Part shown: positions 51,242 through 58,876 of the stretch, one piece after another
Numbering within the stretch: position 1 is the first letter of the stretch
How the letters are laid out: each line of letters starts with the position of its first letter
Assembly: GCF_009796285.1 (NCBI RefSeq)
Contig: NZ_CP047020.1
Location: 9,176,001 to 9,240,000, forward strand
Direction of reading: 5' to 3'
Source of the DNA: Streptomyces broussonetiae
Lineage (GTDB): Bacteria; Actinomycetota; Actinomycetes; Streptomycetales; Streptomycetaceae
DNA: 64,000 bases
Made by a program: the position numbers and the translations under genes
Notes under the pieces: model-generated
Database searches by the model: none
The model's input: only the letters and a program-made list of their open reading frames with translations
What the model was told of the DNA's origin: nothing

Positions 51242-51961
51242 TCAGGACGGTTCCCCGGCCTCCCCGAGGTCGAATTCCGCCAGGCCGTATGGGCGGCCGT
51301 TGACCTGGAGCGCGACGGCGTGGGTTCCCGGGTAGTGGACCCGGGTGCTGATGGGGCGGAAGGAGTGCCGGCGGGTCACGTCCGCGGATTCTCCCGGCGC
51401 CAGGCCGCGCTTGGCGAGCTTGAACACCTTGGGGACCCGTTGCCCGTTCGCCTTCACGTGGTGGATCACATAGTCGATGGCCAGGGACACCGTGTGGCCG
51501 GAGATGTTGGTGACGCGCGCGGTGAAGTCGAGGGTCCCGTGCAGGGGGATCCTGGCGCTGTCCACCTGAGGTCCCACCACCTTCAGGTCCTCGGGGCTGC
51601 CGTGGAAGCCGACCAGCTTCAGCGCGTGCGGGTCGCCCTTCTTGACGAGGGTGCGCATGGCGTGGCGGACCACGGCGGGTGTGGTGGGCGCCGGGTGGTG
51701 CATCCAGTGTGCGGCGGTCGCGGTGGCCAGGAGGGCGTCGAGGCGTGAGATGTCGTTGAGGTGGTTGGCCACCGAGCGGCGCACGTCCGCGGAGGCGTCG
51801 GCGTGCAGCTTGTCCAGTAGGGGAAGGGTGGCGCCGGGGTTGTGGTTGAGCGCGGGGACCTGCCGTGCCCGGGGGACATGGTCTCCGGCCGCCAGGGCGG
51901 CCTCGGCGTAGGCCATGCCGAATCCGCCGGGTGTGCCGCCGGTGACGAACCAGGTTTTCAT
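51242..51961 (-). CDS. Chimeric ORF: SDR N-terminus joined to the C-terminal part of an AlkD-like DNA alkylation repair protein
   Basis: 239 residues in one open frame. Residues 1-31 (MKTWFVTGGTPGGFGMAYAE) are the start of a short-chain dehydrogenase with its TGxxxGxG motif. From about residue 33 the sequence becomes HEAT-like repeats of a DNA alkylation repair protein: NPGATLPLLDKLHADASADV, RRSVANHLNDISRLD, TLVKKGDPHALKLVGF. A C-terminal beta domain (FTARVTNISGHTVSLAIDYV, FRPISTRVHYPGTHAVALQV) follows. Each parent lacks most of its fold, so the product is probably non-functional despite the open frame. The junction is near 51868. Confidence 0.75.
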   Translation of the reverse strand: MKTWFVTGGTPGGFGMAYAEAALAAGDHVPRARQVPALNHNPGATLPLLDKLHADASADVRRSVANHLNDISRLDALLATATAAHWMHHPAPTTPAVVRHAMRTLVKKGDPHALKLVGFHGSPEDLKVVGPQVDSARIPLHGTLDFTARVTNISGHTVSLAIDYVIHHVKANGQRVPKVFKLAKRGLAPGESADVTRRHSFRPISTRVHYPGTHAVALQVNGRPYGLAEFDLGEAGEPS

Positions 51962-52059
51962 GGGTGCCTCTTGAAGTGTGGTGCTGGACTGACGGACCGG
52001 CCGAACCGGCAAAGGGCGACGACGAGGGCCGGACCCACACCGCACTCCGCCCCGGCGCC

Positions 52060-52436
52060 GGTACGCGCGGGCGTCGCATGCTCACCACCCGGCTGAAGAC
52101 CCTGGTGGCCGACGGCCTGCTGGAACGGCGCCCGTACCAGACCAGCCCGGTCCGTCACGAGTACGTGCTCACCGAGCGCGGTCGCTCCCTGCGACCCGTG
52201 ATCGTCGCCCTGGCCGCCTGGGGCAACCAGCACCTGGCCCCCGGCGATCGCTCGATGATCCTCGCGGACGCCGAGACCGGCCAGGAGGTCGAACCGGCGA
52301 GCGTCTCGATGACAGCGACGCCTACGTGTTCACCGCCGGCCCGGCCGCCAGTGTGCCGATGCGGGCACGCTATGACGAACTGGACAGGAAGCGGCACGTG
52401 CCGAACCGACCGCAGACGACAGGGACGACGGCGTAG
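52060..52436 (+). pseudogene. HxlR-family regulator, 5'-truncated and frameshifted
   Basis: The plus strand reads GRRMLTTRLKTLVADGLLER, HEYVLTERGRSLRPVIVALA and WGNQHLAPG, the second half of an HxlR winged helix. The expected N-terminal Cys and helix-turn-helix are missing. Near 52300 the frame shifts; the tail SDAYVFTAGPAASVPMRARY and DELDRKR continues in another frame to the TAG at 52434-52436. HxlR genes are commonly divergent from SDR genes, as this one is from the SDR start at 51961. Confidence 0.75.
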
Positions 52437-52543
52437 CGCCCGGACCGGGCGCCTGATCCGGCCTCGGGAGCGGCGTCGTCCCCCCTGTTCCCGTCGCGGC
52501 TGCCCAGCGGCAGCTCTCACCATCGCACCTGGAGAAAGCAGGG

Positions 52544-53285
52544 ACCCACACCCTTGGCCTCATCGGCAGTGGATCGATCGGAACGAGCCTCGCCCGGCTG
52601 GCCGTAGCCGCGGGGTTCGACGTCGTCCTCAGCAACTCGCGCGGCCCCGAAACCCTCGCCGACCTGGTGGACTCGCTCGGCGACCGGGCCCGTGCGGCCA
52701 CCCCCGCCGAAGCGGCCCGAGCCGGTGACCTGGTGGTGGCGACGATCCCGTTGGTCGCCTACGACCGGATTCCCGCAGACGCGCTGAACGGCAAGACCGT
52801 GCTGGACACCATGAACTACTACCCACAGCGCGACGGCCGCATGGCCGAACTGGACGCCGACGAGGTCACCTCCAGCGCCCTGGTGCAGCGGCACCTGGTG
52901 GGCGCATCCGTGGTCAAAGCGTTCAACAACATCGGCGCCCACCGACTGTTCACGCTCGCCCGGGCCACCGGGGCGGCCCGACGGCAGCGCCCTGCCCATC
53001 GCCGGAGACGACGCCCGCGCCAAGAAGGACGCCACGCACCTGCTGGATGTCCTCGGCTACGACGCGGTGGACATCGGTACGCTCGCCGACAGCCGGCGCA
53101 GCGAACCGATCACCCCGGTCTACGTCGAGCCGTACCTCGGACCGGCACCCGCAGGGCTCGGGGCCAAGGAATGGTTCCAGCGGATCTCGGAGGACCCCGG
53201 CCGGCCCGTTTCGGCCGAGCGGGTACGAGAGCTGGTCGCCGACGTGGTGCGCGGGCCGGTACGCGCGGGCGTCGTGCCGTCCTGA
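52544..53285 (+). pseudogene. NADPH-dependent F420-reductase-like oxidoreductase, frameshifted
   Basis: The Rossmann start LGLIGSGSIGTSLARLAVAA, VVLSNSRGPETLADLV, VVATIPLVAYDRIPA, VLDTMNYYPQRDG and VVKAFNNIGAHRL are intact. The frame shifts by one near 52968. DGSALPIAGDDARAKKDATH and LGYDAVDIGTLADSRR continue in the new frame to 53285. The expected start codon after GGAGAAAGC also appears to be lost: no ATG, GTG or TTG precedes the fold in frame. The intact gene would encode about 245 residues. Confidence 0.75.
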
Positions 53286-53356
53286 CGCGGCGCCGTGTGC
53301 GTGTCCGGGATCCGAGCCTGAACCGGACCTCGTGCACAGACCGGAGTCTGCTCCGC

Positions 53357-53695
53357 TCAGTGGAACTCGTGAACCAACTCGATCTCGCCGACGATGTGAG
53401 CGTTGAACTCGTCCAGCTCCCCGGCCGGTACCCACAGCTCAAGGATCGTGCGTCCGCCTGCCTGCCGGACCGGATACCTGCGCAGGAAGTCGGAGTCGAC
53501 GTCGAACCGGGTGACGAAGCCGGCGCCGTCGTGCCGGACGTTCCAGTCTCGAGCGATCTTGATGGCGTAGTCCTCGTTGAGGACCGGGTAGAAGATCGGC
53601 TGCTCGGGAAGCCGGGGCGGCCAGGCACGCCAGTCCAGCTCGCGCACCAGCTCCAGTTCCCCGGGGCGGGTCGGGCGCCACAGGGTCGTTGTTGC
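53357..53695 (-). CDS. ADP-ribosylation/crystallin J1-annotated small protein, start uncertain
   Basis: About 113 residues are recognisable: TTTLWRPTRPGELELVREL, AWPPRLPEQPIFYPVLNEDY, GFVTRFDVDSDFLRRYPVRQ and ELDEFNAHIVGEIELVHEF. This small domain is widespread in actinobacteria, and its function is not established. Where homologues have their start Met, this sequence has GCA, and the frame continues upstream without family-like content to 53944. It may therefore have lost its start codon or use a remote one. Confidence 0.65.
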   Translation of the reverse strand, partial: ATTTLWRPTRPGELELVRELDWRAWPPRLPEQPIFYPVLNEDYAIKIARDWNVRHDGAGFVTRFDVDSDFLRRYPVRQAGGRTILELWVPAGELDEFNAHIVGEIELVHEFH

Positions 53696-53993
53696 TTGCC
53701 GGGTGGTCGCGCGAATCGCTCTCTGGACGAGGCAGCCGCCGGTGCGGCCGGCCGGGAGAAGCCCGACGCTACCGAGGGCGCACCTACGGCGGCCACCCCG
53801 TTTCGAACGCCGTGGCATCCAGCAGGCACTGCTGCGAGCACCGTGGTCAGCCACCGGGACAGCGCCGCTCAGCCGACCCCGACCAGGCGCTGGCCCGGCA
53901 GGTACGGCGTGTACGGCACCGCCGCCGGCCGGCGACCACGGCAAGGTGATGCCGCATCAGGGATCACGTGAAGTGAGACCACGTGAACAGGGA

Positions 53994-54410
53994 TCAACGG
54001 AACACCTCGTACGTCTTTGCGTACATGCTGTGCTTCTTCCCGTTCACGTACAGCCGCATGTAGTACGACGTGCCTGTGGAGACGGTGGCGTCCAGCCTGT
54101 GCTGTTCGCCGTTGTTGCAGTACATGTAGCCGCTGTGGTTCATGACGTGGCGGTCCCTGGTGCGGACGATCTCGGCCTTGATCTTGGCTCCGTCGTGGCC
54201 GTAGCAACCGAAGTTCGTCGCCAGCCAGCGGGACCTGTGGGGGACGAAGTCGCCGGTGGACCAGTAGCCGGCCGCGGAGTGGGTGCCGTGCCAGATCTGC
54301 GTGTAACGGGTCTGCGGAGCCTGCGAGGCGGCGGAAGCGCCCTGCGCGTTGCCGGCGAGTGCGACGAGTGCGCCCCCTGCGAGGGCCATGGCCACCATCT
54401 TCTTGCGCAT
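53994..54410 (-). CDS. Secreted hypothetical protein
   Basis: 138 residues. A signal peptide (MRKKMVAMALAGGALVALAG, cleavage near ASA about residue 27) precedes a mature domain of about 110 residues rich in Tyr, His and Trp (YTQIWHGTHSAAGYWSTGDF, MNHSGYMYCNNGEQHR). Two Cys (in FGCYGHDG and YMYCNNGEQ) may form a disulphide. ATG 54410 has AAGGACGA upstream. It is not assigned to a known family. Confidence 0.75.
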   Translation of the reverse strand: MRKKMVAMALAGGALVALAGNAQGASAASQAPQTRYTQIWHGTHSAAGYWSTGDFVPHRSRWLATNFGCYGHDGAKIKAEIVRTRDRHVMNHSGYMYCNNGEQHRLDATVSTGTSYYMRLYVNGKKHSMYAKTYEVFR

Positions 54411-54646
54411 GGGATTCGTCCTTCAGTCGGTGAGTGACAGCCGGCGGCGGCCGAGCGTCTGCGAAGACCGCCGGGCCGCCGGGCCTTGCGTGTCATAAAG
54501 CGTCCCAATTGAGTAACTACAGCGTCATGAGCGCACAGCGCACTCGACTTGGCGCACAGCGCACTTCTGCGGGGACGCCGTACCGAGGACGATCGTGGGG
54601 TGACGGACGATTGTCCCGTAGCGGCTGTGCCCACGATGCAGGCCGG

Positions 54647-55006
54647 TTACGACTCCTGTCCCCACCGTGCCCAGGTATGAGTGTCCAGGCTGTCATAGGG
54701 GCCGATGCGGGAGAGTTCAGCGCCGTCTCGTCCCAGGGCCACGACGACAGGACGGGCTCCGCGGCTGAGGTAGGGGGATGTCCACACAGCGATGAGCCTG
54801 CGGTCCCGCGGACTCTCGATCCGGCGGCCACCGACGAGAACGTGACCCACGTCCCGCCCTGGGCGCACCTTGACGCAACTGATCCATGGGGCCGTGATGA
54901 TGGAGCGTGGAGGGTCGAGCCGTTGCGTGAGGCCGGCGACGCCGCCGCCGTTGCTCATGTCGAGCACATCGACGTGGTCAGGATCGTCTCCGGAGCCGCC
55001 TCCCAC
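54647..55006 (-). CDS. Possible hypothetical protein, weakly supported
   Basis: A 119-residue frame from GTG 55006. Its composition looks protein-like (IITAPWISCVKVRPGRDVGH, RARPVVVALGRDGAELSRIG) with few of the Arg/Pro runs typical of shadow frames here. No family was recognised and no good ribosome site precedes the GTG. It could be a fragment of a larger lost gene. Confidence 0.35.
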   Translation of the reverse strand: MGGGSGDDPDHVDVLDMSNGGGVAGLTQRLDPPRSIITAPWISCVKVRPGRDVGHVLVGGRRIESPRDRRLIAVWTSPYLSRGARPVVVALGRDGAELSRIGPYDSLDTHTWARWGQES

Positions 55007-55116
55007 TCGTGGCGCGTCGAGCCGTTCCGACGACGGTGGACTGCTGACCGCAGACCGTGTGGCCGTGTGCGGATGCCTCGGCGACGGCCAACGGATGCCC
55101 GTTGTGAGGGTGTGGG

Positions 55117-55800
55117 TCAGGCGGTCGGCTGCTGACGAGCGGAGATTCCGGTGAGGATGAGGTCGATGCCGGCGAGGAACTCTGCTCGGTCGTCGTGCTT
55201 GCGCAGCCGGCCGGCGACGCTGCGGGTGAACGCGTACTGGTCGGGATCGAGTTCTTCCCATGCCGTCGCCACGGCGTCGAGGAACTCGGTCCGGTCCGTG
55301 CCCGGCTGGAGCGTCCGGGTGTTGGCGGCGTTCTGGCCCGCCACTCCGAGGATGTAGCTCATCAGCGCGGACGCTGCCGTGAACTGGGCGGCTTCGGGCA
55401 CTTGGAGCGCCTGGACCTGGCGTCCGATGCGCTCGAAGATGTGGAGCATCGGCGACTGCGGGGGTGCCTGGGTGAGCTGCGTGCCGACCCATGGGTGGGC
55501 CTCGATCGCGTCGAACACGCCGAGCGCGAGGGCGCGGATCGCATTCCACGGCGTCGCGTCGGTCTCGTCTTCGGTGACCGTGGTGGCGACGACAGCGTCG
55601 GTGGCGGCGGCGAGGAGTTCGGTCTTGCCCGAGACGTGCCAGTAGATCGCCCCCGGGCCGGTGGCAAGGCGCTCGGCCAGTGCGCGGAACGTGAGACCGC
55701 TCTCGCCCACCGTGTCGAGAAGCTCGACGGCGGCGCTGACGATGCGCTCTCGGGAAAGAGGTTCCTGCCGCCGCTCGGGACGGCGAGTCCTGGTTGCCAT
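55117..55800 (-). CDS. TetR-family regulator
   Basis: 227 residues. The helix-turn-helix is GLTFRALAERLATGPGAIYW in the first 70 residues. The C-terminal domain (PQSPMLHIFERIGRQVQAL, ASALMSYILGVAGQNAANTR) is of the TetR_C type found in regulators of oxygenases and efflux pumps. It is divergent from the Tet(X)-like monooxygenase at 55940; the spacer carries three copies of a 17-base palindrome, so it probably represses both genes. Confidence 0.9.
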   Translation of the reverse strand: MATRTRRPERRQEPLSRERIVSAAVELLDTVGESGLTFRALAERLATGPGAIYWHVSGKTELLAAATDAVVATTVTEDETDATPWNAIRALALGVFDAIEAHPWVGTQLTQAPPQSPMLHIFERIGRQVQALQVPEAAQFTAASALMSYILGVAGQNAANTRTLQPGTDRTEFLDAVATAWEELDPDQYAFTRSVAGRLRKHDDRAEFLAGIDLILTGISARQQPTA

Positions 55801-55818
55801 GCCTGCATTCTAAGCATC

Positions 55819-55888
55819 CTGGAACGTCGTTCCAGCTTGACAGCGCATGGAATGCCGTTCCAGTCTTGCCTCTGGAACGACGTTCCAG
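55819..55888. promoter_or_regulatory. Three 17-bp TetR operators between divergent tetR and monooxygenase genes
   Basis: CTGGAACGTCGTTCCAG (55819-55835) and CTGGAACGACGTTCCAG (55872-55888) are perfect 8-1-8 palindromes differing only at the centre. ATGGAATGCCGTTCCAG (55847-55863) is a two-mismatch copy between them. Centre spacing is 28 and 25 bases. The first site is next to the tetR start and the last 51 bases before the monooxygenase start. Confidence 0.8.
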
Positions 55889-55939
55889 CATGACCTGCCG
55901 GGTGTGCGCCCAGCGGTCCGCGACCAGGAAGGAAGCACC

Positions 55940-57073
55940 ATGACCACTCCGGTCACGATCATCGGCGCCGGACTCGGCGGCCTCACGCTCGCCCGTGTCC
56001 TGCACGTCCACGGAATCCCGGCCACGGTCTACGAGGCGGAGCCCTCCCCGACGGCGCGCGCGCAGGGCGGGATGCTCGACGTCCACGACCACAATGGCCA
56101 ACCGGCGCTCCAGGCCGCAGGCCTGCTCGAGGAGTTCCGTGGCCTCGTCCTGGAGGGCCGCCAGGCCACACGCGTCCTCAACCGGGACGGGACCGTTCTG
56201 CTCGACGAACCCGACGACGGCACGGGCGGACGCCCCGAAGTGCAGCGCGGCGAACTGCGCCGGATCCTGCTCGACTCACTCCCGGCAGGCACCGTCCGGT
56301 GGGGGTACAAGGTGCGTGGTGTCCATGCCCTCGGCGAGGGCCGCCACGCGGTGACCTTCGTCGACGGCACCACCGTCGGTACGAGCCTGCTGGTCGGCGC
56401 GGACGGTGCGTGGTCACGGGTCCGGCCCCTGGTCTCCGATGCGACCCCCGAGTACGTCGGCAGGTCGTACATCGAGACCTATCTGTTCGACGCCGACACC
56501 CGGCACCCTGCCGGCGCGAAAGCGGTGGGCGGGGGATCGCTCTTCGCTCTCGCGCCGGGGAAGGGGATCCAGGCTCATCGGGAGAGCGGCGGGACCCTCC
56601 ACACATACGCGGCGCTCTCCAGGCCGCAGGGCTGGTTCGCCGGTATCGATTTCACCGATTCCGCCACGGCGACCGCGCGGATCGTGCAGGAGTTCGACGG
56701 CTGGGCGCCGGAGCTGACTGCACTGATCACCGACAGCGACACCACGCCGGTCCTGCGCCCCCTCAACGCGCTGCCGATCGAGCACCGGTGGGATCGGGTG
56801 CCGGGGGTCACTCTGCTCGGCGACGCTGCCCACCTCTCGGCCCCGAACGGCGACGGCGCCAACCTGGCCATGTATGACGGCGCCGAACTCGGCAGGGCCA
56901 TCGTGTCGCGCCCGCACGACGTCGAGGCCGCGCTCATGGATTACGAGCAGGCCCTGTTCCCCCGCAGTGTCGCGGCTGCCACCGAAGGCGCGCAGCTCCA
57001 CGAGATCCTCTTCGGCCTCGAAGCGCCCCACAGCCTGGTCGACATGCTCACCGGACACGAACAGCCCCGATGA
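55940..57073 (+). CDS. Tet(X)-like FAD-dependent monooxygenase
   Basis: 377 residues, the length of Tet(X)-type enzymes. FAD motif VTIIGAGLGGLTLARVL, the GGMLDVHDHNGQPALQAAGL region matching the Tet(X) GG-x-LDLH block, VGADGAWSRVRPLV and LLGDAAHLSAPNGDGANLAM are present. There is no thioredoxin-like extension, unlike the other two monooxygenases in this window. Tet(X) hydroxylates tetracyclines; the substrate here is unknown. ATG 55940 follows AGGAAGGA. It is controlled, by inference, through the three operators upstream. Confidence 0.88.
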   Translation: MTTPVTIIGAGLGGLTLARVLHVHGIPATVYEAEPSPTARAQGGMLDVHDHNGQPALQAAGLLEEFRGLVLEGRQATRVLNRDGTVLLDEPDDGTGGRPEVQRGELRRILLDSLPAGTVRWGYKVRGVHALGEGRHAVTFVDGTTVGTSLLVGADGAWSRVRPLVSDATPEYVGRSYIETYLFDADTRHPAGAKAVGGGSLFALAPGKGIQAHRESGGTLHTYAALSRPQGWFAGIDFTDSATATARIVQEFDGWAPELTALITDSDTTPVLRPLNALPIEHRWDRVPGVTLLGDAAHLSAPNGDGANLAMYDGAELGRAIVSRPHDVEAALMDYEQALFPRSVAAATEGAQLHEILFGLEAPHSLVDMLTGHEQPR

Positions 57074-57317
57074 GGCACTCGTTGCGTGGGGCTCGGAACG
57101 ATCGGCACACCGGCCAGGGCCTGCCACCTGAGCCCGGCGGTTGTGCGGCCTCTGCGCAGGTCGTCCGATGTGCGAGGCCACTGCTGTTGCGGAAGTATCG
57201 GTAGCGGGACGTATGAACCCGTGCCAAGCGCGGTTTCGCACCGCTTGCGGCGGTGCGGCGATGCCTGTGCAGACAGGCGCTCAACGTTCGTTTCGGCGTC
57301 CGTACCGGAGCACTCAG

Positions 57318-57875
57318 ATGAGCGAGCGCAACACGAAGGGGCCTTCGGGGTTCATGCAGGCGGCTGCACGGCGGAGTGCCCTCGCACCAGGACCGTCCGC
57401 CGGCGACTGGGGACTTCTGCTGATCAGGCTGACCTTCGGACTGCTGATGGCCGGACACGGCTCGCAGAAGCTCTTCGGCCTGTTCGGGGGGCAGGGGCTG
57501 GCGGCAACCGGCAGAGGATTCGACGCCCTGGGCTACCACCCGGGCAGGGTCTATGCGGTGATCGGCGGCCTCTCCGAATTCCTCGGCGGCCTCGGCCTGG
57601 CCGCCGGGCTGTTCACCCCCCTCGCAGCCGCCGCTCTGATCGGCGTGATGATCAACGCCATGGCAACCGTCACCGGGGCCCACGGGCTGTGGGATACGGA
57701 CGGTGGTGTGGAGTACAGCGTCTGCATCGCCATCAGTGCCTTGGCCATCGCCATGATCGGTCCAGGTCGGCTGGCCTTCGACCGGTTCTTTCCGTGGGGC
57801 GCCGGCGGCTGGCCCGAGGCCGGCCTCGCCCTTGGCCTCGGCGGCGTCGCCGCCGCGATCACGCTGAGCCTGTGA
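57318..57875 (+). CDS. DoxX-family membrane protein
   Basis: 185 residues with four hydrophobic segments typical of DoxX: LLLIRLTFGLLMAGHGSQKL, VIGGLSEFLGGLGLAAGLF, ALIGVMINAMATV and YSVCIAISALAIAMIG. The HGSQKLFG motif after helix 1 is characteristic. ATG 57318 has GGAG seven bases upstream. DoxX proteins are linked to thiol/oxidant metabolism in the membrane. It follows the monooxygenase by 245 bases on the same strand. Confidence 0.87.
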   Translation: MSERNTKGPSGFMQAAARRSALAPGPSAGDWGLLLIRLTFGLLMAGHGSQKLFGLFGGQGLAATGRGFDALGYHPGRVYAVIGGLSEFLGGLGLAAGLFTPLAAAALIGVMINAMATVTGAHGLWDTDGGVEYSVCIAISALAIAMIGPGRLAFDRFFPWGAGGWPEAGLALGLGGVAAAITLSL

Positions 57876-58245
57876 GAGCACGGGGCCGACGATCAGGGTG
57901 ATCGACCGCCTCCGGCGTCCCCCGGTGACTCGCCCCTCCAGGACCCCAAGAGGACGCCCGCACGCGGAGCGGCGTGACGATTCGCGCGTGCGCGTGCGCG
58001 GGTGATGCTGCCGCCGGCTTTCCTCGGGCGGACGTCTCAAAGCCCCGCCGGTACGGGAAAGCTGTCGTGGCCCTACGGTGTGACCGGCCCGATGCACGGC
58101 CCCCTCGCCCTCGCGCAAAGGTCGCCCCTGGCGTTGCCGGAGCAACACAGAGCGTTGCCCGGGCACCGGGGGCGTGGCGTCTGGTGTCCGGGTCTGGGGG
58201 AGTGTGTTTGGTGGGTGGATTTGATGGTCAAGGGTGGGGTGGGGT
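57876..58245. other. Intergenic stretch, nothing recognised
   Basis: 370 bases after the DoxX gene. A weak CGATCA-GGG-TGATCG inverted repeat directly follows its stop codon and could be a terminator. No other structure or coding signal was recognised before the hairpin of the second secreted-protein locus. Confidence 0.4.
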
Positions 58246-58272
58246 CCCCGGCCCGATTCCGGCGGGCCGGGG
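58246..58272. terminator. GC hairpin downstream of secreted-protein gene copy 2
   Basis: CCCCGGCCCG (58246-58255) pairs with 58263-58272 around the loop ATTCCGG, the same core and loop as at 50155. The outer four stem pairs of copy 1 are not kept. It lies 38 bases beyond the minus-strand stop codon. Confidence 0.72.
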
Positions 58273-58309
58273 CTCCATATCGTGTGCCGATGGTGGTGTC
58301 GGTTTGGGG

Positions 58310-58876
58310 CTAGTCCTCGTGGCGGCAGACCACGCGGAAGCTGGCGACGATGCCGTTCTTGACGTGGACGCCGTCCTTGACGTGGAGGTCGTCGACTCCG
58401 AAGCTGGAGCTGTGGGGGCCGACGGTGGCGATGGGGGCGCCGTTGTCGCAGACGACCCCGCGGAAGACCTCCACGCGCTCGTGGGTCTCGTTGCGGACGT
58501 TCAGGGTCTTGGCGCCGAGGCCGCTGATGACGGTGATGCAGTCACCCGCGTGAGCGGAGTAGGACCGCTCGTTGACCAGGATCCGGCCTTCCTCGTGGCG
58601 TCGGCCCTCTTCGCGTCGGCCTCCGCCGCCGCCTTCGTTGCCCTTGCCTTCGTTGCCCTTGCTTTCGGTGCCCTTGCTTTCGGTGCCCTGCCCGGAGTCG
58701 CCGCCGAGGGGGGCGGCGGCCGGAGCCGGGGCCGTCTGGGGGGCCTGGGCGACTGCGGCCGGGGCTGCCTGGGGCACGGGGGCTGAGGAAGCCGAGGCGT
58801 AGGTGATGCCAGTGACGGCAAGTGCCGCGGCGGCTCCGGCAGTGGCGGTCACCATGGTGGAACGGGCGAGCTTCAT
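58310..58876 (-). CDS. Secreted Ala/Gly-rich protein with conserved C-terminal domain (copy 2)
   Basis: 188 residues. Signal peptide MKLARSTMVTATAGAAAALA with cleavage near TYASA, an Ala/Pro linker longer than in copy 1, extra TESKG repeats, then the Gly/Arg/Glu stretch and the same 95-residue C-terminal domain, identical in sequence to copy 1. The near-perfect DNA identity of the 3' half against a diverged 5' half suggests gene conversion rather than simple duplication. The AGGAGAAGCGAC ribosome site is also identical. Confidence 0.75.
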   Translation of the reverse strand: MKLARSTMVTATAGAAAALAVTGITYASASSAPVPQAAPAAVAQAPQTAPAPAAAPLGGDSGQGTESKGTESKGNEGKGNEGGGGGRREEGRRHEEGRILVNERSYSAHAGDCITVISGLGAKTLNVRNETHERVEVFRGVVCDNGAPIATVGPHSSSFGVDDLHVKDGVHVKNGIVASFRVVCRHED

